Shown: positions 1-8,548, counted from the stretch's first letter. The stretch: 64,000 bases of DNA from DASQBT01 sp049578545 (GCA_049578545.1 JBAUMF010000023.1:15284-79283), one strand, 5' to 3'. The notes: generated from the sequence alone by a model not told the origin. Translations and numbers: made by a program.

Positions 1-2
1 AA

Positions 3-584
3 CTGCTTTCAGTGGCTGAACGGCTGGAATCCGAAGTGCGCGAGCTCAAGGCAATCTACGATGAACACGCTGGCGTACAGGATCGCTTCGCCAATACCGG
101 CATTGTCAAGCCGAGTATGGCCGCACAACTGGGGCTGACCGGCATGGCGGGGCGGGCCAGTGCCCAGGCATGGGATGCCCGGGTTCAGTTTCCTCATGTG
201 CCTTACGCGGAGTTGGAAGTCAACATGGCCACACATCGCCGTGGCGATGTTCTTGCCCGTGCAGAAGTGCGTTTCGCTGAAGTATTCGAATCCCTGCGCC
301 TGACGCGCGAAATTGTTAGGCGCATACCGGGCGGGCCCTTGTCAGCAGACGTCTCCCATTCCGGTCAGGTTGCGGAGGGTTTGGGTTGGGTAGAAGGCTG
401 GCGCGGTGGAGTAATCGTCGCCGTGCGCATCGGAGCGGACGGAAAACTCGACCGTGTACATCCCCACGACCCCTCCTGGCAGAACTGGCCGCTACTGGAA
501 GTGGGTATTTTGGGCAATATCGTGCCGGACTTCCCCCTCATCAACAAATCGTTCAACCTGAGCTACTCGGGAGCAGACTTGTGA
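3..584 (+). CDS. Hydrogenase-4/complex I-like large subunit, C-terminal part (partial)
   Basis: The frame is open to the left edge, so this is the C-terminal ~194 residues of a longer protein. It resembles the HyfG/HycE/NuoD large-subunit family: the middle has the conserved region around MAGRASAQAWDARVQFP, and the gene is followed 10 bases later by a HycG/NuoB-like [4Fe-4S] subunit. In true NiFe hydrogenases the C-terminus carries a DPCxxC motif that binds the metal centre. Here the equivalent stretch reads HPHDPSWQNWP with no cysteine, so a NiFe site is unlikely. It probably belongs to a proton-pumping Hyf-like membrane complex without hydrogenase activity; that role is inference. The N-terminal half, which would hold the first cysteine pair, lies outside the window. 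Confidence 0.75.
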   Translation: MLSVAERLESEVRELKAIYDEHAGVQDRFANTGIVKPSMAAQLGLTGMAGRASAQAWDARVQFPHVPYAELEVNMATHRRGDVLARAEVRFAEVFESLRLTREIVRRIPGGPLSADVSHSGQVAEGLGWVEGWRGGVIVAVRIGADGKLDRVHPHDPSWQNWPLLEVGILGNIVPDFPLINKSFNLSYSGADL

Positions 585-594
585 GAACAGCAAT

Positions 595-1125
595 ATGGCA
601 ACTCATTTAATCCTGCAGAAGATTCTCAGAACCGGCATCGTCTCCGAACCCCCACCGGAAGCGGATGCCAGCCTGCGCGCGCGAAAGCAGGAGTTGCAGA
701 AGGAAATTCTACGTGTGTTCGGCCGGGCCATTGCCATTCGGCACGTGGATGCCGGCTCCTGCAATGGTTGTGAACTGGAGATCCATGCCCTCAACGGGCC
801 GCATTACAACATTGAAAGTATGGGTGTTAAATTCGCCGCCAGTCCGCGCCATGTGGATGTCCTACTGGTCACCGGCCCGGTCTCGCGCAACCTGGAAACT
901 GCGCTCAAGCGCACGTATGACGCAACGCCGGAACCCAAGTGGGTCATCGCCATGGGTGAATGTGCCTGCACGGGTGGACTGTTTGGCGAGAGTTATGCTT
1001 CCTGCGGAAAGGTTTCCAATGTCATCCCGGTGGACGTGGAACTGCCCGGATGCCCGCCAACGCCGCTGGCTCTGCTGCAGGGTATTCTTGCCTGCGTTTC
1101 TGTTTCAAAGAGCAGCAAATCATGA
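595..1125 (+). CDS. HyfI/HycG/NuoB-like [4Fe-4S] subunit
   Basis: A 176-residue protein of the NADH-quinone oxidoreductase 20 kDa / hydrogenase small-subunit family. The CNGCE motif (C56, C59), the ECAC segment (C123, C125), C137 and the PGCPP motif (C153) are the expected ligands for one [4Fe-4S] cluster. The spaced CxxC at 56-59 is the HycG/HyfI form, not the adjacent CC pair of complex I NuoB. It follows the large subunit directly and its stop overlaps the next start (ATGA at 1122), so it is the penultimate gene of this operon. Electron transfer between the large subunit and partner proteins is the family role; the electron donor cannot be told from this window. Confidence 0.85.
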   Translation: MATHLILQKILRTGIVSEPPPEADASLRARKQELQKEILRVFGRAIAIRHVDAGSCNGCELEIHALNGPHYNIESMGVKFAASPRHVDVLLVTGPVSRNLETALKRTYDATPEPKWVIAMGECACTGGLFGESYASCGKVSNVIPVDVELPGCPPTPLALLQGILACVSVSKSSKS

Positions 1126-1811
1126 TTGCCTTTTCGCGCATCCAGTCGTGGTTCCAGGAGTTTGGCGTCGATGGGATTGCTGTCATCGTCAGTCTCGTCT
1201 TGGTGGGTTTGTATTACAGATACCTGCGTGCCCGTATACGGCGCGATCCAACCTATTCCATCCACGCAGTGAACGCACTCGCTCGCTCGCTTTGGGTCAG
1301 GAATGTCATGACCAAACCCGGCTATGAGGTAATGGCCGTGCAGACCCTGCGCAACTTCATCATGGTCGGCATCATGATGGCCTCAACGGCCTCGCTGCTC
1401 ATCATGGGCACGCTCACACTATCCGGTCAGGCAGAAAATATCACGCACAGCTGGCATGCCATCAATTTCATTGGTTCGCACCTGAAGGAATTGTGGATCA
1501 TCAAGGTCATGTGCCTGCTGATCGACTTTGTTATTGCGTTCTTCGCTTATGCCATGGCGATACGATTGGCCAACCAGGTATTGTTCATGCTCAACGTTCC
1601 ACAAGCGGGTCAGGAAGAGAACCCTGTGCTTAGACACGAGAACGTCGCCAAGCGGCTCAATCAGGCTGGCTATATGGTCGCCGTTGGCATGCGCGCATTC
1701 TTCTTCGCGATCCCGCTGGTGTTCTGGCTGTTCGGCCCGCTCTTCCTTGATCTGGCCACAATCGGACTCGTCATCGCCCTTTATCGCATCGACCGCCACC
1801 AGGCAGGCTGA
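1122..1811 (+). CDS. DUF599 family membrane protein
   Basis: 229 residues with about four to five hydrophobic segments (roughly 12-30, 65-90, 115-145, 180-225) and a conserved WVRNVM..PG...M.VQTLRN region typical of DUF599 proteins. A longer reading frame starts at 960, but the ATG at 1122 overlaps the stop of the preceding Fe-S subunit by four bases, which fits translational coupling, and the upstream extension has no family similarity. No biochemical function is known to me for DUF599. Its position as last gene of the Hyf-like operon suggests a link to that membrane complex, but this is only context. Confidence 0.75.
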   Translation: MIAFSRIQSWFQEFGVDGIAVIVSLVLVGLYYRYLRARIRRDPTYSIHAVNALARSLWVRNVMTKPGYEVMAVQTLRNFIMVGIMMASTASLLIMGTLTLSGQAENITHSWHAINFIGSHLKELWIIKVMCLLIDFVIAFFAYAMAIRLANQVLFMLNVPQAGQEENPVLRHENVAKRLNQAGYMVAVGMRAFFFAIPLVFWLFGPLFLDLATIGLVIALYRIDRHQAG

Positions 1812-1858
1812 GCACGTACTTCTCACATCCATGTTCACTTGAAACCAAACGGAATCCT

Positions 1859-1888
1859 GGCTGACATCTGCCACCCGGTCAGCCTTTT
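1859..1888 (+). terminator. Rho-independent terminator after the Hyf-like operon
   Basis: Perfect 7-bp stem GGCTGAC/GTCAGCC with a 12-base loop, followed by TTTT. It lies 48 bases after the DUF599 stop and overlaps the last codons of the convergent flavin oxidoreductase gene. There is no T-run in the other direction, so it should act on the plus strand only. Confidence 0.55.
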
Positions 1889-3027
1889 GCAGTCCCGCCT
1901 GTCGCCACGACGACGCGACCTTGGGAAACTTCCGGGATAAACAAATTACCTACTCCAGCCGGGGCGCTGCGCCAGTATTGTGCCGGGGCATGGACTTCAG
2001 CGCCGAGCTCGGCGGCGGCATGCCAGGGCCAGCGCGGATCGTAGAGAATGCCGCGGGCCAGCGCCACCAGGTCGGCGCTACCATCGGCGATGATGGCCTC
2101 GGCCTGCTTCGGTTCGGTGATGAGGCCGACCGCAATGGTGGTCAGTCCCGTTTCCAACTTCACCCGGCGCGCATACGGAACCTGGAAACCAGGCGCCGCC
2201 TCAATCTTTTGCAGGGGTGACAAGCCGCCGCTGGAGACATGAAGATAATCACATCCTCGCGCCTTCAAGGCGCGCGCCAGTTCAACCGTGTGATCCCCAT
2301 CCCAGCCGCCTGGCACCCAGTCGGTAGCCGATACGCGCACGCCTAGCGGCTTGCTTGCCGGCCAGACTGCCCGCACTGCATCAAATACCTCAAGCGGAAA
2401 GCGCAGGCGACTGTCCAGGCTGCCTCCGTATTCGTCCGTGCGCTGATTGGCCAGCGGGGACAGAAACTGGTGCAGCAGGTAGCCATGGGCGGCGTGCACT
2501 TCCAGCACATCGAAACCCAGCCGGTTCGCCCGGCGCGCCGCCTGCGCAAAGGCTTCCCGGATGCGCGCAAGGCCGGTTGCATCCAGCGCAGTTGGTGTTG
2601 CATCGTCATCCGCAAACGGCAATGGCGAAGGCGCCAGAGTCGTCCAGCCACCCGCTGTCAGCGCCAGCTGCCGCCCACCTTGCCAGGGCAGTGCACAGGA
2701 AGCCTTGCGCCCCGCATGGGCAAGCTGTATTCCCAAAGGCATGGCTGAGTAACGGCGGATGGCGTCCAGCACACGGGCAAAACTGGCCTCATTGGCATCA
2801 GACCACAAGCCAGTGCAGCCCGGAGTGATGCGTCCTTCGGGGGCAACAGCCGTGGCCTCGATGATCAACAGTGCCGCGCCGCTGTGCGACAGGCTGCCCA
2901 GGTGGATCAGGTGCCAGTCGCCAACGTTACCATCTGTGGCCGAGTACTGACACATGGGCGCGATGATGATGCGGTTGCCCAGAGACAGTTCACGTAATTG
3001 CAGGGGCAAGAATAAAGGGCTGGTCAT
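1879..3027 (-). CDS. Old Yellow Enzyme family NADH:flavin oxidoreductase (YqjM/NamA type)
   Basis: 382 residues forming a TIM-barrel FMN ene-reductase. Visible family marks are LGNRIIIAPMCQYSA near the N-terminus (the PMCQYS form with Cys is typical of the YqjM subclass), QLAHAGRKAS, the catalytic HAAHGYLLHQFLSP with paired histidines, RTDEYGGS, and the phosphate-binding region near LVALARGILYDPRWPWHAA. These enzymes reduce activated C=C bonds with NAD(P)H and are often linked to oxidative or electrophile stress; the natural substrate is unknown. The frame opens at 3138, but the ATG at 3027 (MTSPLFLPLQL) matches the usual family start. It is convergent with the Hyf-like operon and stands alone. 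Confidence 0.9.
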   Translation of the reverse strand: MTSPLFLPLQLRELSLGNRIIIAPMCQYSATDGNVGDWHLIHLGSLSHSGAALLIIEATAVAPEGRITPGCTGLWSDANEASFARVLDAIRRYSAMPLGIQLAHAGRKASCALPWQGGRQLALTAGGWTTLAPSPLPFADDDATPTALDATGLARIREAFAQAARRANRLGFDVLEVHAAHGYLLHQFLSPLANQRTDEYGGSLDSRLRFPLEVFDAVRAVWPASKPLGVRVSATDWVPGGWDGDHTVELARALKARGCDYLHVSSGGLSPLQKIEAAPGFQVPYARRVKLETGLTTIAVGLITEPKQAEAIIADGSADLVALARGILYDPRWPWHAAAELGAEVHAPAQYWRSAPAGVGNLFIPEVSQGRVVVATGGTAKG

Positions 3028-3552
3028 GGCTATGCTCAGTCTGAAAACACAACCCGATGTTAGCGCCTTGCTCGAATAAGGCATAGGCACGAAGCGTTTC
3101 AATGAACCTCTGCGTTCAAGACTGTGCCCAGTTTGCAATCGAGCTCGATGCCAAGGCTTCCTTCACGACTTAGGCAAGCGATACGTCGTTGGTACAGATG
3201 ATGACTGCATCGCTCTTGCTGACCTATTGTTTCGAGAATCATGATTGCGGGAAAAGGTCCTCGAGGTTTGGCTTGCAAGCCACTTTCAGTTTTCCGGCTC
3301 GCTCTGCTCGCTCCAGCCAATGCAGTGAAATCCACCAAAACATGCTGCAACGATAATTCGGACAAAACCACCTCGCCGCCCGATTTCACCTCTGGCTATC
3401 GAATAAGGGATTACTTGTCGGTTGAAACCGGGTAAACTTTGAAAAATACATAACAACCAGCTCAACCGGCAAAGAAGCAACCCAGCCCCCTGTCTTGACC
3501 GCCTCGTACCACTGGGCTTTTTTATTCCTTCCGACCTCCGCCATTTCATCGA
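3028..3552. other. Intergenic region upstream of ccmA
   Basis: 525 bases with no supportable gene. Short frames on both strands show no family resemblance. It should hold the promoters for the flavin oxidoreductase (leftward) and the ccm operon (rightward), but no convincing -35/-10 pair was picked out by eye. A CCCAG...CTGGG pair with a long loop followed by TTTTTTATT at about 3481-3527 was noted but is weak. Confidence 0.6.
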
Positions 3553-4173
3553 ATGCTTGAAGTACACGATCTCCAATGCTCACGCGGAGGACATAGGCTG
3601 TTTAGCAGTAAAAGCTTTACGCTGGAAGCGGGTACGCTTGCCTGGATACGGGGACGCAATGGCAGCGGAAAATCCACCTTGCTTCGCACCATCAGCGGGC
3701 TCAGTCCCGCGGATCAAGGCGAAATTCTCTGGCGCGGTCGGAACATTCGCAAGCAGGCCGAGGAATATCGGCGCGAACTTGTCTTCCTGGGCCATTCAGC
3801 GGCCCTGAAGGACGATCTTAGTCCGCTGGAAAACCTCAGTATCCTCATGCAGATGTCTGGGAGGGCCATCGCTGCCCCAGAGGCGTTGTCCGCATTGGGC
3901 TCAGTCGGACTGAAAGGGCGCGAACATCTTCCTGTAAAATATCTGTCACAGGGCCAGAAACGCAGGGTACATATGGCAAGGCTGCACTTGAGCAGAAATT
4001 GTCCCTTGTGGCTGCTCGATGAACCTTTGACTGCCCTGGATGCAGAAGGTGTATCAGCGTTGCAGAATTTGTTGAGTTATCATTTACGCCAATCCGGTAT
4101 CGTAGTCATGACCAGCCATCAGGAAATTAGCATTGATTCGGCAAATACCCTTCATATCCAGCTCCCGTCCTGA
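3553..4173 (+). CDS. ccmA: Cytochrome c biogenesis ATP-binding export protein CcmA
   Basis: 206-residue ABC ATPase. Walker A GRNGSGKST is at 34-42, the signature LSQGQKRR at 131-138 and Walker B LWLLDEP at 152-158. With CcmB it forms the CcmAB transporter at the inner face of the cytoplasmic membrane whose ATP hydrolysis releases haem-loaded CcmE from CcmC. It is the first gene of a complete System I operon; its stop overlaps the ccmB start by one base at 4173. Length and motifs are normal for the family. Confidence 0.95.
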   Translation: MLEVHDLQCSRGGHRLFSSKSFTLEAGTLAWIRGRNGSGKSTLLRTISGLSPADQGEILWRGRNIRKQAEEYRRELVFLGHSAALKDDLSPLENLSILMQMSGRAIAAPEALSALGSVGLKGREHLPVKYLSQGQKRRVHMARLHLSRNCPLWLLDEPLTALDAEGVSALQNLLSYHLRQSGIVVMTSHQEISIDSANTLHIQLPS

Positions 4174-4856
4174 TGGAAAAGGCAGGTTTCTCTTCGACCT
4201 TGATATGGGCGCTAAAAAGAGATCTTCTGGTTGCCGTTCGCAGGCGCGGCGACCTGGCTGCCACGCTGTTTTTCTTTGTCATGGTCGCCTCGCTCTTTCC
4301 ACTGGGCGTGGGACCGGAACCGCAAATGCTGCGGACCATGGCGCCCGGGATCGTCTGGGTTGCCGCATTGCTGGCATCAACCCTCGCCCTCAACCGTCTG
4401 TTCGCCTCCGACTTTGCCGATGGAACGCTGGAACAAATTCTGTTGTCACCCGAACCTCTGGCCCTGCTGATAATCGGAAAGATGCTGGCTCATTGGCTGA
4501 TTTCCGGTTTACCCTTGGTGCTGATATCACCGCTCATCGCGCTTCAGTTCGACCAGCCAGGCGAAGCCTACGGACCGATGATTCTCTCGCTGCTGCTGGG
4601 AACGCCGCTCTTGAGCCTGATTGGCGGGATTGGCGCTGCACTGACTCTCGGCATTCGGGGCAGCGGGGTAATGGCCACACTTCTTGTGCTGCCTTTATAT
4701 GTGCCCGTGCTGATTTTTGGCGCCAGCGCCATTTCTACTGGCGCCACTGGGGTGGATATCAGTGGCCAGTTATCCATCCTTGGCGCGCTGCTGCTGCTGG
4801 GTTTGGCGACGACCCCCTGGGCGATTTCCGTCGCGCTCAGGATTGCCGTCGAATAG
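4173..4856 (+). CDS. ccmB: Heme exporter subunit CcmB
   Basis: 227 residues with six hydrophobic segments. The N-terminal ALKRDLLVAVRRRGDLAATLFFF and the LFPLGVGPEP loop are typical CcmB features. It is the membrane partner of CcmA in System I cytochrome c maturation. It starts on the last base of the ccmA stop, and ccmC follows 25 bases after its stop. Confidence 0.95.
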   Translation: MEKAGFSSTLIWALKRDLLVAVRRRGDLAATLFFFVMVASLFPLGVGPEPQMLRTMAPGIVWVAALLASTLALNRLFASDFADGTLEQILLSPEPLALLIIGKMLAHWLISGLPLVLISPLIALQFDQPGEAYGPMILSLLLGTPLLSLIGGIGAALTLGIRGSGVMATLLVLPLYVPVLIFGASAISTGATGVDISGQLSILGALLLLGLATTPWAISVALRIAVE

Positions 4857-4881
4857 AACAAAGGATTCGGGAATCAATCGC

Positions 4882-5622
4882 ATGAATGTATTCAAGTACT
4901 CCTCCCCGGCGACCTTTTACCCGTTGGCGGGCAAGCTTGCCCCCTGGTTTGGTCTGGCCGCTGGCCTGCTGGCAATCTGGGGGCTTTACATCGGCCTGCT
5001 CGTGGCACCGACCGATTTTCAGCAAGGCGAGTCCTACCGCATAATTTTTGTCCATGTGCCCGCTGCCTGGATGTCGATGTTCATCTATCTTGTGATGGCA
5101 GGCTGGGCTGGCTTGGGGCTAGTGTTCAACACCCGGCTGTCGTCCATGATGGCCAATGCCCTTGCCCCGACTGGCGCGATGTTCACTCTTGTTGCTTTGG
5201 TGACCGGCTCGCTGTGGGGAAAGCCCACATGGGGAACGTGGTGGGCATGGGATGCGCGCATGACATCGGAACTTATCCTGCTCTTTCTGTATCTGGGATA
5301 CATGGCGTTGCACGCCTCGATTGAGGATACGCGCAGGGCTGACAAGGCGTGCGCAGTGTTGGCCCTGGTCGGCGCAGTAAATGTGCCCATCATTTACTAC
5401 TCGGTAAGCTGGTGGAACACGTTGCATCAGGGTGCATCGGTCAGCATGACCGCCGCGCCCAAAATGGCCAGCATCATGCTGCAGGGCATGTTCATCATGA
5501 TGGTCGCGGCATGGATGTACAGTATCGCCGTCGTCCTCGTCAGGGTGCGCTGCATTATCCGCGAGCGTGAACAGCAGGCTGCCTGGCTGCGCGAAGTGCA
5601 AATGGAGGAGGCGACGGCATGA
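4882..5622 (+). CDS. ccmC: Heme exporter/chaperone loading protein CcmC
   Basis: 246 residues, six transmembrane segments, and the periplasmic tryptophan-rich WWD signature WGKPTWGTWWAWDARMTSE at about 114-132 that binds haem for transfer to CcmE. A longer frame opens at 4717, but ATG 4882 (MNVFKYSSP) gives the normal family length. The stop codon overlaps an ATG (ATGA at 5619) that begins a mini-ORF, not ccmD as usual; see the repeat entries that follow. Confidence 0.95.
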   Translation: MNVFKYSSPATFYPLAGKLAPWFGLAAGLLAIWGLYIGLLVAPTDFQQGESYRIIFVHVPAAWMSMFIYLVMAGWAGLGLVFNTRLSSMMANALAPTGAMFTLVALVTGSLWGKPTWGTWWAWDARMTSELILLFLYLGYMALHASIEDTRRADKACAVLALVGAVNVPIIYYSVSWWNTLHQGASVSMTAAPKMASIMLQGMFIMMVAAWMYSIAVVLVRVRCIIREREQQAAWLREVQMEEATA

Positions 5623-5732
5623 GCAGTAGGCAGGGGCCCCGCTTCGCGGGGATGCGCATGACCGCGAATGCCGTCAGTCGCCGACACGTTGTCACCCACC
5701 CATCCAACCACGCGATGGAGGCGATGGCATGA
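5619..5732 (+). CDS. Mini-ORF 1 in the ccmC-ccmD junction (37 aa, unknown)
   Basis: Thirty-seven codons starting MSSRQGPRFAG, too short for ordinary gene calling. It begins on the ATGA that ends ccmC and ends on the ATGA that begins the next mini-ORF, so all three can be translated by re-initiation. Most of it is copy 1 of a 91-bp repeat. Its last residues (NHAMEAMA) mirror the second mini-ORF's (SHAMETTA). It is rich in His, Arg and Met and resembles no known domain. It may be a by-product of a mobile repeat that keeps the operon translationally coupled rather than a functional peptide. Confidence 0.4.
   Translation: MSSRQGPRFAGMRMTANAVSRRHVVTHPSNHAMEAMA
5642..5732 (+). repeat. 91-bp repeat, copy 1 (ccmC-ccmD junction)
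   Basis: Begins CTTCGCGGGGATGCG and ends GGCATGA. The second copy, at 5848-5938, has exactly the same length and differs at about 11 of 91 positions by eye. Both copies end on the ATGA used for start-stop overlap of adjacent reading frames. Confidence 0.85.
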
Positions 5733-5938
5733 GCAGTAAGCAGATGGCGTGGAAGCGTCGCGCCTCGGGACGTATGCAGCGGGAGCGCCATAATGAACCG
5801 GCTCCACTGTGCAGTTTCACAGGCACGCCCGTTCCGCCGGCTCCCCACTTCGCGGGGATGCGGAGGACCGCCAATGCCGTCAGTCGCCGACATGATGACG
5901 CCCACCCAACCAGCCACGCGATGGAGACGACGGCATGA
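5729..5938 (+). CDS. Mini-ORF 2 in the ccmC-ccmD junction (69 aa, unknown)
   Basis: Sixty-nine codons starting MSSKQMAWKRRASG, overlapping mini-ORF 1 by ATGA at its start and ccmD by ATGA at its end. The C-terminal 30 residues are encoded by copy 2 of the 91-bp repeat and match mini-ORF 1 (FAGMR.TANAVSRRH...HP..HAME). The unique first part is basic. There is no membrane segment, signal peptide or recognised domain. Nothing similar is a normal member of System I operons. A true product is uncertain; the frame may be preserved only because ccmD translation depends on it. Confidence 0.4.
   Translation: MSSKQMAWKRRASGRMQRERHNEPAPLCSFTGTPVPPAPHFAGMRRTANAVSRRHDDAHPTSHAMETTA
5848..5938 (+). repeat. 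91-bp repeat, copy 2 (ccmC-ccmD junction)
   Basis: Second copy of the element at 5642-5732, separated from it by 115 bases of unique sequence. It ends in GACGGCATGA, closely matching the end of ccmC itself (GCGACGGCATGA), so the junction sequence seen by the ribosome is conserved. Confidence 0.85.
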
Positions 5939-6099
5939 ACTGGAAAAGCCTGGGTGACTTTATTCACATGGGTGGGTACGGGCTGTATGTCTGGGGTTCG
6001 TATTTCGTTACTGCGCTGTGCATCTCCATCGAACTGCTCATGCTGTGGCTGCGTGACAAATCCGCCGCCCCCAACCAAATTCCGGAGGACGAAGCTTGA
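5935..6099 (+). CDS. ccmD: Heme exporter protein CcmD
   Basis: 54 residues: MNWKSLGDFIHMGGYGLYVWGSY leads into one transmembrane helix and a short charged tail, the standard CcmD plan. CcmD is a small membrane protein that helps release holo-CcmE from CcmABC. It overlaps mini-ORF 2 by ATGA at 5935, and its TGA overlaps the TTG start of ccmE (TTGA at 6096). Confidence 0.9.
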   Translation: MNWKSLGDFIHMGGYGLYVWGSYFVTALCISIELLMLWLRDKSAAPNQIPEDEA

Positions 6100-6563
6100 A
6101 ACCCCGTCATAAACGTGCCGTTCTGATAATCGCAGCGCTCGCCGCTGTTGGCATCGCTGCCACGCTGATCCTCAACGCCTTTCGTAGTAACATCGTGTTC
6201 TTCTTCACTCCCTCCCAGGTTGCAACCAAGGAGGCGCCCGTGGGTCGGGGTTTCCGCATCGGCGGCTTGGTCAAGGAAGGCAGCCTTAAGCGCGACGGGG
6301 TGAATGTGCAATTTATTGTTACCGACTTCGCACAATCGGTCCCGGTCACCTATACGGGCATACTGCCCGACCTGTTCAAGGAGGGGAAAGGGGTAGTTGC
6401 CCAGGGAACACTCGATAACGATGGCGTATTTCATGCCACCGAGGTACTTGCCAAGCACGACGAAAACTACATGCCGCCGGAAGCAGCGGAAGCCCTGAAG
6501 AAAGCCCAGGCCTCCGGAGCTGCCACCGGCAAAACCTTAATCGTTCCACCTGGGGAGAAATGA
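6096..6563 (+). CDS. ccmE: Cytochrome c-type biogenesis haem chaperone CcmE
   Basis: 155 residues starting at TTG (MKPRHKRAVLI, the usual family opening). One N-terminal membrane anchor at about 8-26 precedes a periplasmic OB-fold domain. The haem-attachment HxxxY motif is H121-DEN-Y125. CcmE carries haem from CcmC to the CcmF/H ligase. It overlaps ccmD and ccmF by four bases each. Confidence 0.95.
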   Translation: MKPRHKRAVLIIAALAAVGIAATLILNAFRSNIVFFFTPSQVATKEAPVGRGFRIGGLVKEGSLKRDGVNVQFIVTDFAQSVPVTYTGILPDLFKEGKGVVAQGTLDNDGVFHATEVLAKHDENYMPPEAAEALKKAQASGAATGKTLIVPPGEK

Positions 6564-8548
6564 ATATGATTCCTGAGCTTGGTCACTTTTCCCTCATTCT
6601 TGCCCTGCTGCTTTCGATCGCACTGGGCATCATACCCATTGCCGGTGCAGCGTTGGGCAATGCCTCCTGGATGGAGATGGCACGCCCGGCTGCGCGCGGA
6701 CTGTTTGTGCTGGTGGCAACCGCGTTCATCTGTCTGGCGTATTCCTTCGCCACCAACGATTTCTCGGTGCTTTATGTCGCCACCAATTCCAATTCGCTTT
6801 TGCCCATTCAATACAAGATTGCGGGCGTATGGGGCGGCCACGAAGGCTCACTCCTGTTGTGGGTAACCATCCTGACGGTCTGGATGTTTGCCGTATCCAT
6901 GTTCAGCGGCAGTTTGCCCAAACCGATGATTGCCCGGATATTGGGCGTAATGGGCCTGGTTGCAACCGGCTTTCTGCTGTTCATGCTGCTGACGTCCAAC
7001 CCGTTTGACCGGATTTTCCCAGTTCCGCAGGAAGGCCGCGACCTCAATCCGCTGTTGCAGGATCCCGGCATGGTATTCCATCCCCCCATGCTTTATACCG
7101 GCTATGTTGGGTTTTCCGTTGCCTTTGCGTTCGCCCTCGCTGCGCTTCTGGGCGGCAACCTGGACGCGGCCTGGGCACGCTGGTCGCGGCCATGGACGAC
7201 AGCGGCCTGGATGTTCCTCACGATCGGCATCTGCATGGGTAGCGTCTGGTCTTACTATGTACTCGGCTGGGGCGGCTGGTGGTTCTGGGATCCGGTGGAA
7301 AATGCGTCCTTTATGCCCTGGCTGGCAGGCACCGCACTAATTCATTCCCTGGCCGTGACAGAGAAACGCGGCAGCTTCAAGAACTGGACCGTATTGCTTG
7401 CCATCCTCGCCTTTTCCCTGTCATTGCTCGGCACCTTCCTGGTCCGTTCCGGCGTATTGACGTCGGTTCACGCCTTTGCCACCGATCCAAAACGTGGCGT
7501 ATTTATCCTGATTTTCCTCGCCATTGTCATTGGTGGCTCCCTCGCCCTGTTCGCGTGGCGCGCGCCCAAGGTGGGGCTGGGAGGACGGTTCGATCTGGCC
7601 TCGCGCGAATCCATGCTGTTGGGCAACAACGTACTGCTCGTCGTGGCTGCTGCAGCTGTGCTGCTGGGGACAATCTACCCGCTCATTCTGGATTCACTCG
7701 GCATGGGCAAGGTATCCGTCGGTCCACCCTACTTCGACGCCGTGTTCGTGCCGCTGATGACACCCGCGCTCTTTCTTATGGGCATCGGGCCCCTCGCTCG
7801 CTGGAAATCGACGAGCCTGCCTGAAATCGCAACCCGGCTGCGCTGGGCATTTGCTGTCAGCTTGATCACAGCCCTGCTACTGCCCTTTACCATGGGCAAC
7901 TGGTCCGTGATGGTGTCCTTCGGCCTGCTCCTGGCATTCTGGATCATTACGACGACCATCTACAACCTCTGGACCCGCATCAAGCCCGCAAGCGGATCAG
8001 TCCAGTGGAGCCGCGCGCTGTCACAGTCACGCAGTTACTATGGCATGCTGCTGGCCCATTTTGGCGTGGCAGTCTTCATTATCGGCGTGACGCTGGTGAA
8101 GGGATATGAAGTTGAAAAAGATGTGCGGATGGAAACCGGCGACACGGCGCATGTGGGGGGCTACGAATTCCGTTTCGATGGGGTAAGCCAGGTGCCCGGA
8201 CCCAATTACACCGCGGCGCGTGCAACCGTGCAGATCACGCGCAATGGCAGCCCCGTCACTGTCCTGACGCCGGAAAAGCGTTCCTACTTCTCGCAACAGA
8301 TGCCCATGACCGACGCCTCCATCAGCCGCGGGCTAACCCGTGATCTCTATGTTTCGCTGGGTGAACCGGTGGGCGACGCATGGATCGTGCGCGTCTACTA
8401 CAAACCCTTTGTCGACTGGATCTGGGCCGGCTGGCTGCTGATGGCATTTGGCGGATTCATGGCAGTCAGCGACCGGCGCTATCGCCTTGCCCAGAGACAA
8501 GCCATCCTGGACAAGACGGCCTCTGCACCAGCTGCAGGTGCTGCATGA
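6560..8548 (+). CDS. ccmF: Haem lyase subunit CcmF
   Basis: 662 residues with about 14-15 membrane segments. The conserved WGGWWFWDPVENASFMPW haem-handling motif is at about 235-252. CcmF, with CcmH and CcmI, ligates haem to the CxxCH motifs of apocytochromes in the periplasm. Length is typical. It starts inside the ccmE stop and overlaps ccmG by four bases (ATGA at 8545). Confidence 0.96.
   Translation: MNMIPELGHFSLILALLLSIALGIIPIAGAALGNASWMEMARPAARGLFVLVATAFICLAYSFATNDFSVLYVATNSNSLLPIQYKIAGVWGGHEGSLLLWVTILTVWMFAVSMFSGSLPKPMIARILGVMGLVATGFLLFMLLTSNPFDRIFPVPQEGRDLNPLLQDPGMVFHPPMLYTGYVGFSVAFAFALAALLGGNLDAAWARWSRPWTTAAWMFLTIGICMGSVWSYYVLGWGGWWFWDPVENASFMPWLAGTALIHSLAVTEKRGSFKNWTVLLAILAFSLSLLGTFLVRSGVLTSVHAFATDPKRGVFILIFLAIVIGGSLALFAWRAPKVGLGGRFDLASRESMLLGNNVLLVVAAAAVLLGTIYPLILDSLGMGKVSVGPPYFDAVFVPLMTPALFLMGIGPLARWKSTSLPEIATRLRWAFAVSLITALLLPFTMGNWSVMVSFGLLLAFWIITTTIYNLWTRIKPASGSVQWSRALSQSRSYYGMLLAHFGVAVFIIGVTLVKGYEVEKDVRMETGDTAHVGGYEFRFDGVSQVPGPNYTAARATVQITRNGSPVTVLTPEKRSYFSQQMPMTDASISRGLTRDLYVSLGEPVGDAWIVRVYYKPFVDWIWAGWLLMAFGGFMAVSDRRYRLAQRQAILDKTASAPAAGAA

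Noticed and set aside
3481..3527. Terminator or attenuator before ccmA (CCCAG...CTGGGCTTTTTTATT)
   Set aside because: The stem is five bases with a loop of about 30, too weak to support.
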